A DNA stretch of 64,000 bases from Paractinoplanes polyasparticus (GCF_019710575.1 NZ_JAHWFK010000056.1:1-64000); one strand, 5' to 3'. Shown: positions 28,757-38,084, counted from the first letter of the stretch. Notes: generated from the letters alone by a model not told the origin. Translations and numbers: made by a program.

Positions 28757-28785
28757 GGCGCCCGGCCGGGAGCCGGCCGGGCGCC
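28757..28785 (-). terminator. GC hairpin between the DUF4832 gene and the amidohydrolase gene
   Basis: Perfect 13-bp stem GGCGCCCGGCCGG with a 3-nt loop, 8 bp beyond the stop of the upstream DUF4832 gene. It could terminate or attenuate read-through into the amidohydrolase gene, or protect the upstream mRNA end. Confidence 0.7.
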
Positions 28786-28792
28786 GGTCGTG

Positions 28793-30136
28793 CTATCGCT
28801 GGGTGATGCTGCCGAGCTTCAACCAGCCGGTACGAGCGTCCTGCGTGGTGTTGGCGAACCGCAACGGGATGCCTCCCCGCATCGGATTGGGCACGCGCAG
28901 CACGATGTCGTAGCGGCCGTCGCGCAGCCCACGCGTGCTGATCCGGGTGGACATCTCGGCCGGGTCCGGGCCGGGCTGGATGCCGGCGACGGTCCAGGGC
29001 GTCCGCCAGCGCCGGACCACGTGCCCGCGACGATCGACGGCGGCGAGTTCGGCCGGCCAGTCGTAGTAGAACGGTGCTGTCCCCCGGTTGGCGACGCGGA
29101 TCGACACCCGGTCCGGGCTGACGGCCGCCTGCGTGACCGTCAGCTCGTACCCCAGAGATCTGGACGCCGACAAGGCGCGCTGCAGTTTGTCGCCGGTGAA
29201 ACCGGTGCCCGTGAAGGCGGCGTGGTTGATCAGCCAGGAGGCGTGGGTCTGGGCGACGGAGGCGGTGAAGTCCTCGTACTGGGGGCAGCTGACCGGCTCG
29301 TCCCACAGGCAGGACTGGATCTCCGGGCGCAACTCGCCGCCGACCGGCTCCGCCCGCCACTTCTCCGTGACGCCCTCGTCGATCAGGCGCTGCACGAAGT
29401 GCCAGGACTGGTTGGGCAGGGTCTCGAAGGCGAACGAGTCGTCGTGGTAGCCGATGTTCAGGTCGCGGTTCTGCGGGCTCGGGTAACGGGCCAGCAGCCG
29501 GGTGGTGTCGAACGCGTCGTCGTAACGGTTGAGGATGCGGGCCTGGACCTCGGTGCTCGCCATCCAGTTCTCCGGCTGGGTCGACCCGTCGTACGGCCAG
29601 GTGTGCCACTCGCCCCAGAACCCGATCAGGCCGAGGGTGAGGAAGCCGATGCGCGGATCGCCGTCGTAGCGGCGGCCGAGCGCGGTGATGAAGTTCTCCA
29701 GGGCGGTGACCAGTCGCGGGTCGTTCCAGTCGGGGGCGACGCTGACGCCGTTGTTGCCGAAGTCCGGGTACGGCCGGGTGAGCAGGCCGTCGTCGAGCAG
29801 GTACTGCGGGATGCCCGTGGGCCGGCCCGGATAGTCGAGATAGACGCGGAACGCGCTCTGGTGGCCGCGGCCGGCGATGGCGTCCAGCTGTTGCTCGACC
29901 GGCTTCCAGTCGAACGTGTCCGGCCCGGTCATGATGTCGCGCAGCGGAAGATAGAACCATTCCATGCTGTGCGGGAAGGTGTCGAAGTCGCCGGCGAACG
30001 GCAGGAAACCCTTGAGCGGGTTGTCGGCCGGCGCGGTGGCATAGGCCAGCGGTTTCCAGGAGGCGGCGGGCTTGGCCACGGCCGGTGTGCCCATGGCCAG
30101 GATGAGGGCGAGGGCCAGGACGAGTGCTCTGCGCAT
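28793..30136 (-). CDS. Secreted DUF4832/DUF4874-type protein, putative glycoside hydrolase
   Basis: 447 residues with a signal peptide (1-21, ending TPAVAKP). The body matches the two-part DUF4874/DUF4832 architecture, a TIM-barrel-like part with GLIGFWGEWHTWPYD followed by a beta-sandwich part near the C-terminus (VANRGTAPFYYDWP). The conserved GEWH and GYHDDSF motifs are good catalytic or sugar-binding candidates. It is a paralogue of the next gene, 11 bp away in the same operon. Position opposite a sugar importer and GH36 enzyme suggests extracellular action on a galactoside; biochemical activity of the family is not known to me. Confidence 0.8.
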   Translation of the reverse strand: MRRALVLALALILAMGTPAVAKPAASWKPLAYATAPADNPLKGFLPFAGDFDTFPHSMEWFYLPLRDIMTGPDTFDWKPVEQQLDAIAGRGHQSAFRVYLDYPGRPTGIPQYLLDDGLLTRPYPDFGNNGVSVAPDWNDPRLVTALENFITALGRRYDGDPRIGFLTLGLIGFWGEWHTWPYDGSTQPENWMASTEVQARILNRYDDAFDTTRLLARYPSPQNRDLNIGYHDDSFAFETLPNQSWHFVQRLIDEGVTEKWRAEPVGGELRPEIQSCLWDEPVSCPQYEDFTASVAQTHASWLINHAAFTGTGFTGDKLQRALSASRSLGYELTVTQAAVSPDRVSIRVANRGTAPFYYDWPAELAAVDRRGHVVRRWRTPWTVAGIQPGPDPAEMSTRISTRGLRDGRYDIVLRVPNPMRGGIPLRFANTTQDARTGWLKLGSITQR

Positions 30137-30147
30137 GGTGGCGTTCC

Positions 30148-32043
30148 TCAGCTGACGGTGATGCGGTCGAAGTCGGGCGCCCAGCCGCCGGGGTTGGCGA
30201 CAGTGATCGTGGTGGCGCCGGCGGGCAGGGTGAGCGTGACGGCGGTGGTGCCGACGGTGTCCCAGCTGCCGGTGGACGGGAACGTGACGCTCTGCCCGTT
30301 GACGACGGCGGTGCGGGTCTCGGCGGTCAGGTAGTGGAAGGTGACGGTTCGGGGCCCGCCGCCGGTCACTCCGGTGAAGGTGAGGGTGGCGCCGTTGCCG
30401 ACGTAACCGACCTTGGAGCCGCCGGAGCAGGCGGCGCAGGCGGCCACGGCGGCGCCGCCGGTGCGGGTCCCGGCCTCGGCCTCGTGACTGGCCGGGCCGC
30501 CCGAGCCGCCGCCGATGGTGACCGCTCCGAGGCCGAGCCAGCCGTCGGCCTGCTGAGTGGTGTTGGCGAAACGCAGCTTCTTCGCGCCGGTGTTGACGGT
30601 CTCCAGTGGATTCTGCACCCGCATGACCCACTGGTAGGAGCCGTCGGTCAGCCCGGAGAGGTTGACGCTCTGCTGGAAGTACTGCCGGTGGCCGAAGTCC
30701 CGGTTACCGGTGCCCGCGTTCCAGTCCGGGAAGTTGCGGATAGTCAGCGGCTGGACGGTGCGCAGGTCCCACGGGGTGTCGAAGGTGCGTACCACCGTGC
30801 CGCTGTTGTTCTTGAGCCCGAGAACGACCTTCCACGGGTAGTAGAAGGGCGCGACCCCGGTGTTGGCGATGCGCACACCGACATTCGTCGTGCCAGTGGC
30901 GGTGTCGCGGTAGTAGGCGTTGTCGACGGTGAGGTTGTAGCCCATCAGGCGGACGGCGGCAGCGACGTTGGCGTCGCCGGCCGGGTAGTTGCCGCTCTGT
31001 TCGTTGATCATCCAACTCGGGTGCAGCAGCTCGATGCAGGCCCGCAGGTCGTCGACCGCGCCCGCACCGTTCGGCCAGGACTGGAAGGCCGTGGACTGGA
31101 TCTCGGGACGCAGCTCGCCGCCGATCGAGCTGGTGATCCACTTGTTCTCGACGCCGGCGGCGAGGGTGCGTTGCAGGTGGGAGTACGAGGCGCCGCCCAT
31201 CGACTGCGGCAGGGTGACGCCCTGCAGCGGTGAGCCCTCGCGGAAGCAGAACGAGTCGTCGTGGTAACCGATGTCGCGGCTGTTCGCGGCGCCGCCGGCG
31301 ACGTCGGGATAGCGGACCTCGAGCTTGGTGCGGTTGAACGCGGCGTCGTAGGCGGCGATCAGCTGGGCGCCGTTGGCTGCCGTCGGCATGTAGTCGGGGC
31401 GGCCGTCGGCGGTGTCGCTGTCGTACGGCCAGGTGTGCCACTCCCCCCAGAGCCCCACCAGGCCGAGGTGGATGAAGCCGAGCCGGGGATCGCCGTCGTA
31501 GCGGGCGCCGAACGCGGTGATGAAGTTGCGCAGCGCCGTGATCGCGAACGGGCTGTCGTAGTCGGGGTGGGTGACGTTCCAGTACGAGTCCGAGCGGTTG
31601 GCGACGTTGCCGTTGAAGCAGGGCGGGATGGCGTTGGCCGGGTGGCTGCCGGTGCCGCCGGGATAGGTCAGGTAGATGCGGATCGCCGCCTGGTTCCCGT
31701 TGGCGGCGGTCTCGGCCAGCATCGCGTCGAGGATCGACCAGTTGTAGCTGCCGCAGGTCGACGCGCTGGTCATGATCTCCGAGAGGCCGAAGTAACCCCA
31801 GGTCAGCGAGTGCGGGTAGCCGACGTTCTGGTTGCTGCCCGGGTTGTAGAACTTCGCCCAGCCCTTGAGCGGGTTGTCCAGCGGCCCGGGGGCCGCGGTC
31901 AGCGGATGGGCGGTCAGCGCGGGGTCGGGAGTGGACGGTGCCGGTGGACGCGGGGGCGGTCCGGCCGGGGCGGCCTGGACCGCGGTGACGGGGGTGAGAG
32001 CGAGGAGGGCGCCGAGGACGGCGGCGCCGATCGATCTTCTCAT
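30148..32043 (-). CDS. Secreted DUF4832 protein with C-terminal carbohydrate-binding-like domain
   Basis: 631 residues, signal peptide 1-25 (ending VQAAPAG). It shares with its paralogue GLVGLWGEWHTWPYD, GYHDDSF and GGELRPEIQS. After about residue 510 it carries an extra domain (HEAEAGTRTGGAAVAACAA to the end), which looks like a CBM6/CBM35-type sugar-binding module (EAE start, VGYVGNGATLTFTGV, final DFDRITVS). It is the first gene of the minus-strand operon and is divergent from the ABC permease gene at 32175, sharing a 131-bp control region. Confidence 0.82.
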   Translation of the reverse strand: MRRSIGAAVLGALLALTPVTAVQAAPAGPPPRPPAPSTPDPALTAHPLTAAPGPLDNPLKGWAKFYNPGSNQNVGYPHSLTWGYFGLSEIMTSASTCGSYNWSILDAMLAETAANGNQAAIRIYLTYPGGTGSHPANAIPPCFNGNVANRSDSYWNVTHPDYDSPFAITALRNFITAFGARYDGDPRLGFIHLGLVGLWGEWHTWPYDSDTADGRPDYMPTAANGAQLIAAYDAAFNRTKLEVRYPDVAGGAANSRDIGYHDDSFCFREGSPLQGVTLPQSMGGASYSHLQRTLAAGVENKWITSSIGGELRPEIQSTAFQSWPNGAGAVDDLRACIELLHPSWMINEQSGNYPAGDANVAAAVRLMGYNLTVDNAYYRDTATGTTNVGVRIANTGVAPFYYPWKVVLGLKNNSGTVVRTFDTPWDLRTVQPLTIRNFPDWNAGTGNRDFGHRQYFQQSVNLSGLTDGSYQWVMRVQNPLETVNTGAKKLRFANTTQQADGWLGLGAVTIGGGSGGPASHEAEAGTRTGGAAVAACAACSGGSKVGYVGNGATLTFTGVTGGGPRTVTFHYLTAETRTAVVNGQSVTFPSTGSWDTVGTTAVTLTLPAGATTITVANPGGWAPDFDRITVS

Positions 32044-32090
32044 TGTCGGTCTCCGTGGGTCGTTTGTTGCCCGGGGATTACGAAGAGGTA

Positions 32091-32121
32091 TTGACAAAAT
32101 ATCGAAGGTCTACATCATTAT
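32091..32121 (+). promoter_or_regulatory. Putative promoter of the sugar ABC operon
   Basis: A perfect TTGACA (32091-32096) is followed after 19 bp by CATTAT (32116-32121) in an unusually AT-rich patch for this genome, 54 bp before the permease start. The spacing is long, so a repressor-dependent promoter is possible. The ROK regulator at the end of the operon is the likely controller. Confidence 0.4.
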
Positions 32122-32174
32122 TCGACATCGGGGCTGCTGGCAAGAGCCACCCGGAGACGAATCAAGAGGCGAGG

Positions 32175-33056
32175 ATGAGCTCGACGAAACAGCGCGACGA
32201 CCGTCGCGCGGCGTGGTGGTTCCTGGCGCCGGTGCTGACCGGGTTCGCCGTCTTCTACGGCTACCCGGCGATCCGCGGCGCCTGGTACTCGGTCACCGAC
32301 TACACCATGCTCAGCACACCCGCGTTCGTGGGTGCGGACAACTACGACAAGCTGGTGCACGACAGCCAGTTCTGGCGATCGCTGCTGGTCACGATCTGGT
32401 ACGTGGTCCTCAACATCGGCTCGCAGACCGTCCTGGCCCTGCTCGTGGCGGCGCTCATGCACCGGCTGACCCGATCGGTGCTGCTCCGGGCCACGTTGCT
32501 GCTGCCCTGGCTCGTCCCCAACGTGACCGTCGGCCTGCTCTGGATGTGGCTGCTCGACACCAATCTCGGGTTCGTCAACCATCTGCTCACCTCGCTCGGC
32601 GTGGGACCGGTCGGGTTCCTCACCGACGCCACCCTGGCGATGCCGTCGATCGCCGCGATCAACACCTGGGCCTACACCGGCTACACGGCGCTGCTGCTCT
32701 ACGCCGGCATGCTGCAGATCCCGCAGTACCTCTACGAGGGTGCCTCGATCGACGGCGCCGGCGAGTGGCGGATGTTCCGGTCCATCACGCTGCCCCTGCT
32801 GCGCCCGATCCTGGCGCTGGTGCTGGTGGTCTCGCTGATCGGCTCGTTCCAGATCTTCGACACCATCGCGGTGACCACCCAGGGCGACCCGGCCGGCGCG
32901 ACCCGGGTCCTCTACTACTTCATCTACCAGCAGGCCTTCTCGTACTTCCAGATGGGCTACGCGTCGGCGGCGGCGGTCTTCCTCGCGCTGATCCTCGGCA
33001 TCCTCACCGCGGTCCAGCTGCGCCTGCTGCGGGCGTCCACCTCGGACCTGACGTGA
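32175..33056 (+). CDS. Sugar ABC transporter permease (MalF/UgpA type)
   Basis: 293 residues with six predicted TM helices (first at about 16-36, FLAPVLTGFAVFYGYPAI). The EAA loop that docks the ATPase is EGASIDGAGEWRMFRSITLP (about 195-214). The ATG at 32175 follows GAGGCGAGG. It is the first of four genes in the importer/GH36 operon. No ATPase gene is present, as usual for actinobacterial sugar importers, which share a multipurpose ATPase (MsiK-type). Confidence 0.93.
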   Translation: MSSTKQRDDRRAAWWFLAPVLTGFAVFYGYPAIRGAWYSVTDYTMLSTPAFVGADNYDKLVHDSQFWRSLLVTIWYVVLNIGSQTVLALLVAALMHRLTRSVLLRATLLLPWLVPNVTVGLLWMWLLDTNLGFVNHLLTSLGVGPVGFLTDATLAMPSIAAINTWAYTGYTALLLYAGMLQIPQYLYEGASIDGAGEWRMFRSITLPLLRPILALVLVVSLIGSFQIFDTIAVTTQGDPAGATRVLYYFIYQQAFSYFQMGYASAAAVFLALILGILTAVQLRLLRASTSDLT

Positions 33057-33067
33057 GGAGCGTTCCG

Positions 33068-33931
33068 GTGCGCAGATTCCTCGGCTGGGCCGTGCTGGGC
33101 ATCATCGTCGTGGCCACGATCTTCCCGTTCTGGTGGATGATCCGCACGGCGCTGACCCCGGCCGGCGACCTGCTGACCGACAACGCCGGCCTGCTGCCCC
33201 GCGAGCCGACACTGATCAACTTCGAGCGGGTGCTCGGCCTGACCAGCGAGGCCGAGGCGCGCGCCGCCGGTGGCTCGGGCGCGCACATCGATTTCGCCCG
33301 CTACATCCTCAACTCGATCATCTACTGCACGCTGATCGCGGCGTTCCAGACGCTGTTCTGCGCGATGGCCGGGTACGCGTTCGCCCGGCTGCGCTTCCCC
33401 GGGCGCGACCTGATGTTCGCGATCATCATCAGCGCCCTGATGGTGCCGCCGATCTTCACGCTGCTACCCAACTTCGTGCTGGTCAAGGATCTCGGCCTGA
33501 TCAACAAGATGGCCGGCATGGTGGCGCCGACGCTGCTGATGACGCCGTTCGCGGTGTTCTTCCTGCGCCAGTTCTTCCTGTCACTGCCCCGTGACGTCGA
33601 GGAGGCCGCGATCCTCGACGGCAACGGCCCCTGGGGCATCTTCTGGCGCATCGCGCTGCCGATGAGCCGCGGCCCGCTGATCACCATCGGCCTCACCACG
33701 ATCGTCTGGGCCTGGAAGGACTTCCTGTGGCCGCTGCTGGTGGGCCGCGGGGAACAGAACCGTCTGGTCACCGTCGCCCTCGGCGTCTTCCTCCAGCAGT
33801 CACCCAACACCCAGCCGGACTGGACCGGCCTGATGGCCGCCTCGACGTTGTCGGTCGTCCCGGTCGCGATCCTGCTCATCTTCATGGGCAAGCGGCTGGT
33901 CCAGTCCCTGAACTTCACCGGAAGCAAATAG
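33068..33931 (+). CDS. Sugar ABC transporter permease (MalG/UgpE type)
   Basis: 287 residues from GTG 33068 (GAGGAG just upstream), six TM helices. The EAA loop is EEAAILDGNGPWGIFWRIAL. The region AGGSGAHIDFARYILNS and the following helix are typical of MalG-type subunits. It is 11 bp after its partner permease and 31 bp before the binding-protein gene. Confidence 0.93.
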   Translation: MRRFLGWAVLGIIVVATIFPFWWMIRTALTPAGDLLTDNAGLLPREPTLINFERVLGLTSEAEARAAGGSGAHIDFARYILNSIIYCTLIAAFQTLFCAMAGYAFARLRFPGRDLMFAIIISALMVPPIFTLLPNFVLVKDLGLINKMAGMVAPTLLMTPFAVFFLRQFFLSLPRDVEEAAILDGNGPWGIFWRIALPMSRGPLITIGLTTIVWAWKDFLWPLLVGRGEQNRLVTVALGVFLQQSPNTQPDWTGLMAASTLSVVPVAILLIFMGKRLVQSLNFTGSK

Positions 33932-33962
33932 CCCCGCCCACACCGCAGAAGAGAGAATTGAG

Positions 33963-35312
33963 ATGACCCGCAGAACCCGGGCCGGCGCCGCCCTGCTGTC
34001 CATCGCCCTGCTCACCGGTCTGACCGCCTGCTCCTCCGGCGACAGCAGCGGCGACGGGGACGCCGTCACCCTCGACTACTGGCTCTGGGACGACAACCAG
34101 AAGGCCGCCTACCAGGCCTGCGCCGACGCCTTCACCGCCGCCAACCCGACCATCAAGATCCAGATCACCCAGTCGGCGTGGGACCAGTACTGGCAGAACC
34201 TCACCACCCAGCTCGCCTCCGGCGACGCTCCGGACGTGTGGACCAACCAGGGCTCCTACTACCCGCAGTTCGTCGCCTCCGGGCAGATCCTCGACATCCA
34301 GCCCTACGTCGACGCCGACAAGGTCGACGTCAGCCAGTACCAGGCCGGGCTGGCCGACCTGTTCACCAAGGACGGCAAGCGGTACGGCCTGCCGAAGGAC
34401 TGGGACACCATGGCGCTGGTCTACAACGTGGACCACCTCGGCAAGCAGGGCATCAAGGCCGACGACCTCGCCGACCTCAGCTGGAACCCCACCGACGGCG
34501 GCACGTTCGAGCAAATCATCGCCAAGGCCACCCGCGATGCCAACGGCCGCAACGGCCTCGACCCGGCCTTCGACAAGACCAAGGTTCAGGTGTACGGGTA
34601 TCTGCCGGAGTGGGCGGACGGCTCGCAGGGCCAGAACGGCTGGGGCAACCTGGCCGCGAGCAACGGCTTCACCTACCTCGACAAGAACCCGTGGGGTACG
34701 CAGTACAAGTACGACGACCCGGCCCTGGCCGCGACCATCGACTGGTTCAAGTCGCTGATCGCCAAGGGTTACAGCCCGGCGCTCGACAAGAACTCCACCC
34801 TCAGCCGGGACACGCTGATGGGCGCCGGCAAGGGGGCCATCAGTTACGCCGGCTCGTGGACGATCAACACCTACCTCGGTGACGACGCGAAGGCGAAGTT
34901 CGCGTTCGCTCCGGTCCCGGCCGGTCCGCAGGGCCGCAAGACGGCGATCAACGGGCTCTCCGACGCCATCTGGGCCGGCACCGAGCACAAGGACGCGGCC
35001 TGGAAGTGGGTCAAGTTCCTCGGTTCCGCCGACTGCCAGAACATCGTCGGCGACAAGGCCGTGGTCTTCCCGGCCATCAAGTCGGCGAGTGCCAAGGCGC
35101 TGGCCGCGCACCAGGCCAAGCAACGGGACGTGCAGGTCTTCGTCGACGAGGCCCAGGCGCCCGGCGGCACCTTCTTCCTGCCCATCACCGAGCACGGCAA
35201 CGAGGTCAGCCAGGCCGTGCAGGACGCCATCCAGTCGGCGGTGCTGGGCCAGAGCGACTCGGCCACCGCGCTGAAGAAGGCGAACAACCAAGTCAACGCC
35301 CTGTTCAAGTAA
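33963..35312 (+). CDS. Sugar-binding lipoprotein of the ABC importer
   Basis: 449 residues with a lipoprotein signal (about 1-22, lipobox LTAC) and a Ser/Gly/Asp linker. The body is a group-I extracellular solute-binding protein (VTLDYWLWDDNQKAAYQACA start; GDAPDVWTNQGSYYPQF; a late hinge SYAGSWTINTYLG). Many Trp and Tyr in the cleft region fit sugar stacking. A stable hairpin follows the stop codon, a common way of keeping binding-protein mRNA abundant relative to downstream genes. Confidence 0.92.
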   Translation: MTRRTRAGAALLSIALLTGLTACSSGDSSGDGDAVTLDYWLWDDNQKAAYQACADAFTAANPTIKIQITQSAWDQYWQNLTTQLASGDAPDVWTNQGSYYPQFVASGQILDIQPYVDADKVDVSQYQAGLADLFTKDGKRYGLPKDWDTMALVYNVDHLGKQGIKADDLADLSWNPTDGGTFEQIIAKATRDANGRNGLDPAFDKTKVQVYGYLPEWADGSQGQNGWGNLAASNGFTYLDKNPWGTQYKYDDPALAATIDWFKSLIAKGYSPALDKNSTLSRDTLMGAGKGAISYAGSWTINTYLGDDAKAKFAFAPVPAGPQGRKTAINGLSDAIWAGTEHKDAAWKWVKFLGSADCQNIVGDKAVVFPAIKSASAKALAAHQAKQRDVQVFVDEAQAPGGTFFLPITEHGNEVSQAVQDAIQSAVLGQSDSATALKKANNQVNALFK

Positions 35313-35327
35313 CCACCCTCACCACCC

Positions 35328-35354
35328 GGCGCGGCGGGCCCGTCCCGCCGCGCC
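35328..35354 (+). terminator. Intercistronic hairpin after the binding-protein gene
   Basis: Perfect 11-bp stem GGCGCGGCGGG with loop CCCGT, between the binding-protein stop (35312) and the GH36 start (35371). Without a T tract it is more likely a partial terminator or mRNA stabiliser than a full stop. Confidence 0.65.
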
Positions 35355-35370
35355 TGCCCGAAGGAGATCC

Positions 35371-36867
35371 ATGGCACTGCTCGTCGAGCTCGCCGGTCGC
35401 ACTCTCGCCCTCGGCCACGAGGGACCCGGCAGCCCTGAGGCAGCCGACGGTGGCCTGATCCTGCCGCCCGGACGGGTCGCGCTGCTGCACGGACTGGGCG
35501 ATGCCCTTTTCTACCGGCACGGACAGAACTCCTGGAGCCCGTGCGGCTGGCGCCGGCTCTCCGATCCGCCGCTGCGCATCGCCAACCCGCAGCGCCGGGT
35601 CACCGCCGACGACGACGTCTGGGACGACCCGGCCCGCCACCACTCCTCCGCGGTGGCCGCCCTCGACGCCGGCGACGGCAACGTGCTGCTGCTCGGCGCG
35701 CTCGGCCTGGGCTCGCCGCGGCTGCAGGCCGACCGGGACACCCTCGCCGGGTGGTACGAGAGCGGAGCGGCGCCGTGGTTCCTGGCGTACGGCCCGGAGG
35801 AGGAGGTTTTCGCCGCCTACACCCGGCATTTGGCGCAGCGGTTCGGCCGCCGCGACCGGCGCGCGGGCAACGTCTGGTGCTCCTGGTACGCGTACTACGA
35901 GACGATCTCCGAGCAGCAGCTGGCGAAGGATCTCAAGGACCTGACCGGCATACCCTTCGACGTCGCGCAGATCGACGACGGCTGGGAGCAGATGGTCGGC
36001 GACTGGCAGCCGAACGCCAAGTTCCCGTCCGGGATGAAGGCCCTGGCCGACCGGATCAGCGACGCCGGACTGGTACCCGGGCTGTGGCTGGCGCCCTTCA
36101 TCGCGCTGCCCGAGTCGCGGTTCGCCCGGGAGCACCCGGATCTGCTGCTACGCGACGCCGGCGGCGTGCCGGTCATCGCGGGCAACAACTGGGGCACCGG
36201 CTACCACGCGCTCGACCTGTCGCGCCCGGCCGCCCTCGAGCACGTCCGCCGACTCATCGCACGGGTCGTCCACGACTGGGGCTTCCGGTATCTGAAGCTC
36301 GACTTCATCAACGCCGGCGCCGTACCGGGAGTGCGAGCCGGCGGGACCGAGCGGGAGCAAAGTTATCGCGACGCGCTCACGGTGATCCGCGAAGTCGCCG
36401 GCGACGACGTCTATCTGCTGGGCAGCGGGGCCATCCTGCTGCCGTCGCTCGGCATTCTCGACGGCCTGCGCAGCGGCCCCGACGTCGCGCCGATGTGGCA
36501 GAACTACGCGAGCGACGACCCGTCCGACGCCATGGCGCGCAACGCCGTGGTGAACACGCTGCACCGGCTGTGGCACCAGCCGCTCACCGAGGTCGACCCG
36601 GATGTCGTCTACTTCCGCAGCCGCCTCAACCTGCTCACCGACCAGCAGCTCGCCTGGCTGCGCGACCTCGCCGACATCTGCCGGTTCCGGGCCGTGTCGG
36701 ACCCGCCCGGCTGGCTGACGCCCACCGAGCTCGACCACATGACCGGCTATCTGCGGACCACACCCGAGATCCGGCGGCTCGGCCGGTACCGGTTCACCGT
36801 GGACGGCCGCGAGGCCGACTTCAGCGCGGTGATCTCGCCGTCGGCGCAGGCGTACCCGATCACGTGA
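35371..36867 (+). CDS. GH36-type alpha-galactosidase-like glycoside hydrolase
   Basis: 498 residues, cytoplasmic (no signal). The TIM barrel starts near 165 (WCSWYAYYETISEQQLAKDL, then FDVAQIDDGWE). The nucleophile is Asp311 in YLKLDF and the acid/base Asp371 in LRSGPDVAP, both at GH36/GH27-type positions. It is shorter than the usual 700-residue GH36 enzymes: the N-terminal beta-supersandwich is reduced to about 150 residues and the C-terminal sheet is short. It follows the importer genes with GAAGGAG before the ATG, so it probably cleaves the imported galactoside. Confidence 0.87.
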   Translation: MALLVELAGRTLALGHEGPGSPEAADGGLILPPGRVALLHGLGDALFYRHGQNSWSPCGWRRLSDPPLRIANPQRRVTADDDVWDDPARHHSSAVAALDAGDGNVLLLGALGLGSPRLQADRDTLAGWYESGAAPWFLAYGPEEEVFAAYTRHLAQRFGRRDRRAGNVWCSWYAYYETISEQQLAKDLKDLTGIPFDVAQIDDGWEQMVGDWQPNAKFPSGMKALADRISDAGLVPGLWLAPFIALPESRFAREHPDLLLRDAGGVPVIAGNNWGTGYHALDLSRPAALEHVRRLIARVVHDWGFRYLKLDFINAGAVPGVRAGGTEREQSYRDALTVIREVAGDDVYLLGSGAILLPSLGILDGLRSGPDVAPMWQNYASDDPSDAMARNAVVNTLHRLWHQPLTEVDPDVVYFRSRLNLLTDQQLAWLRDLADICRFRAVSDPPGWLTPTELDHMTGYLRTTPEIRRLGRYRFTVDGREADFSAVISPSAQAYPIT

Positions 36868-36917
36868 GCCGGTCGGTTGCTACTTTGTAAAGCGTCAAGC
36901 GTAAAAAGGAAAGAGAC

Positions 36918-38084
36918 GTGACCGAGGTGACGACGACGGGGGCCGATCTGCCCCGGCTGCGCGAGCTGAACTCCCTGAGCATCGTGCGGGCCCTGCGCGA
37001 CCATCCGCCCTCCACCGTCACCGAATTGTCGCGACGCACCGGCCTGTCCCGGCCGGCTGTCGACGTCATCGCGCAGGGACTCGTCACCGACGGCTGGGCC
37101 CGCGTGCTGGAACCAGGCTCCAGCAGCGCCGTCGGACGCCCGGCCCGCCGGTACCAGTTCCGGGCCGGCGCCGGCCACGTGCTCGGCGTCGACGTGGGCG
37201 CGCACAAGATACTGGCGCTGCTCGCCGACCTCGACGGCACCATCGTGCACAGCGTCCGCCATGCCGTCGACGCTCAGGCCGGCCCCGCCGAACGGCTCGC
37301 CGAACTGGACGCGGTCATCGAGTCCTGCCTGAGCCAGGCCGGCAAGTCCCCCACCGACATCTGGGCCGTCACCGTCGCGGTGACCGGTGCGGTCGACGCC
37401 AGCGGGCGAACCAGCTTCTTCACACCTCTGCCGGGCTGGCAGAGCGTCGACCTGACCGCCCACCTGGCCGGCCGATTCTCCTGCCCGATAGTCGTGGAGA
37501 ACGACTGCAAGCTCGGCGCCCTCGGCGAGCAGTGGCAGGGCGCCGCCACCGACGCCGTCGACATCGTCTATCTGCAGGGCGGCATGCGCACCGGCGCCGG
37601 CCTGATCATCGACGGGGTGCTGCGCCGCGGTTTCGGCGGAGCCGCAGGCGAGATCGGCGCCCTCAAACAGGTTCGCTGGCTCGACGCCCCCGCGCACCTG
37701 CAGAACTGCCCCGGCGTCCCGGAGACCGTCGGGCCCGACGACGCCGCCGCCTGGGTCTTCAATGCCGCCCGCGACGGCCACAAGGCGGCCCGCGCCGCCG
37801 TCAACCGCTACGTCAAGGACCTCGCCGTCGGTGCCGCCGCACTCGTGCTCACGCTCGACCCGCAGGTCGTCGTCTTCGGCGGCGGGTTCTCCCGCTCCGC
37901 CGACCTCGTGCTCGATCCGCTGCGCCGCGAACTGGAGCGGCTGTGCCTGCGCATGCCGGACGTCCGCGCCTCGACGCTGGGCGCCGACTCGGTTGCCCTC
38001 GGCGCCCTGAAACTGGCGCTCAACGAGGTGGACCAGCGCCTGTTCGGCGGCGGCCTGTCCGCACCGGTCGCGCCGCGCCGCTGA
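36918..38084 (+). CDS. ROK-family transcriptional repressor
   Basis: 388 residues from GTG 36918 (AAAGGAAAG upstream). The winged helix-turn-helix (about 15-75, STVTELSRRTGLSRPAVDVI) precedes an ROK sugar-kinase-like domain with phosphate motif GVDVGAHKILAL (about 92-103). The zinc motif typical of ROK proteins (CxCGxxGCxE) is not present; only NCPGVPE remains at that place. It probably represses the adjacent importer/GH36 genes and is released by a sugar. An inverted repeat CTTTGTAAAG (36883-36892) just upstream could be part of an autoregulatory site. Confidence 0.88.
   Translation: MTEVTTTGADLPRLRELNSLSIVRALRDHPPSTVTELSRRTGLSRPAVDVIAQGLVTDGWARVLEPGSSSAVGRPARRYQFRAGAGHVLGVDVGAHKILALLADLDGTIVHSVRHAVDAQAGPAERLAELDAVIESCLSQAGKSPTDIWAVTVAVTGAVDASGRTSFFTPLPGWQSVDLTAHLAGRFSCPIVVENDCKLGALGEQWQGAATDAVDIVYLQGGMRTGAGLIIDGVLRRGFGGAAGEIGALKQVRWLDAPAHLQNCPGVPETVGPDDAAAWVFNAARDGHKAARAAVNRYVKDLAVGAAALVLTLDPQVVVFGGGFSRSADLVLDPLRRELERLCLRMPDVRASTLGADSVALGALKLALNEVDQRLFGGGLSAPVAPRR

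Noticed and set aside
27911..30334. A plus-strand open frame of about 800 codons across the amidohydrolase and DUF4832 genes.
   Set aside because: Composition is typical of a shadow frame and the minus strand carries catalytic motifs and a signal peptide.
32044..32174. A shared operator for the ROK repressor in both the divergent region and before the ROK gene.
   Set aside because: I could not find a convincing common motif between this region and 36868-36917; only the promoter-like hexamers are reported.
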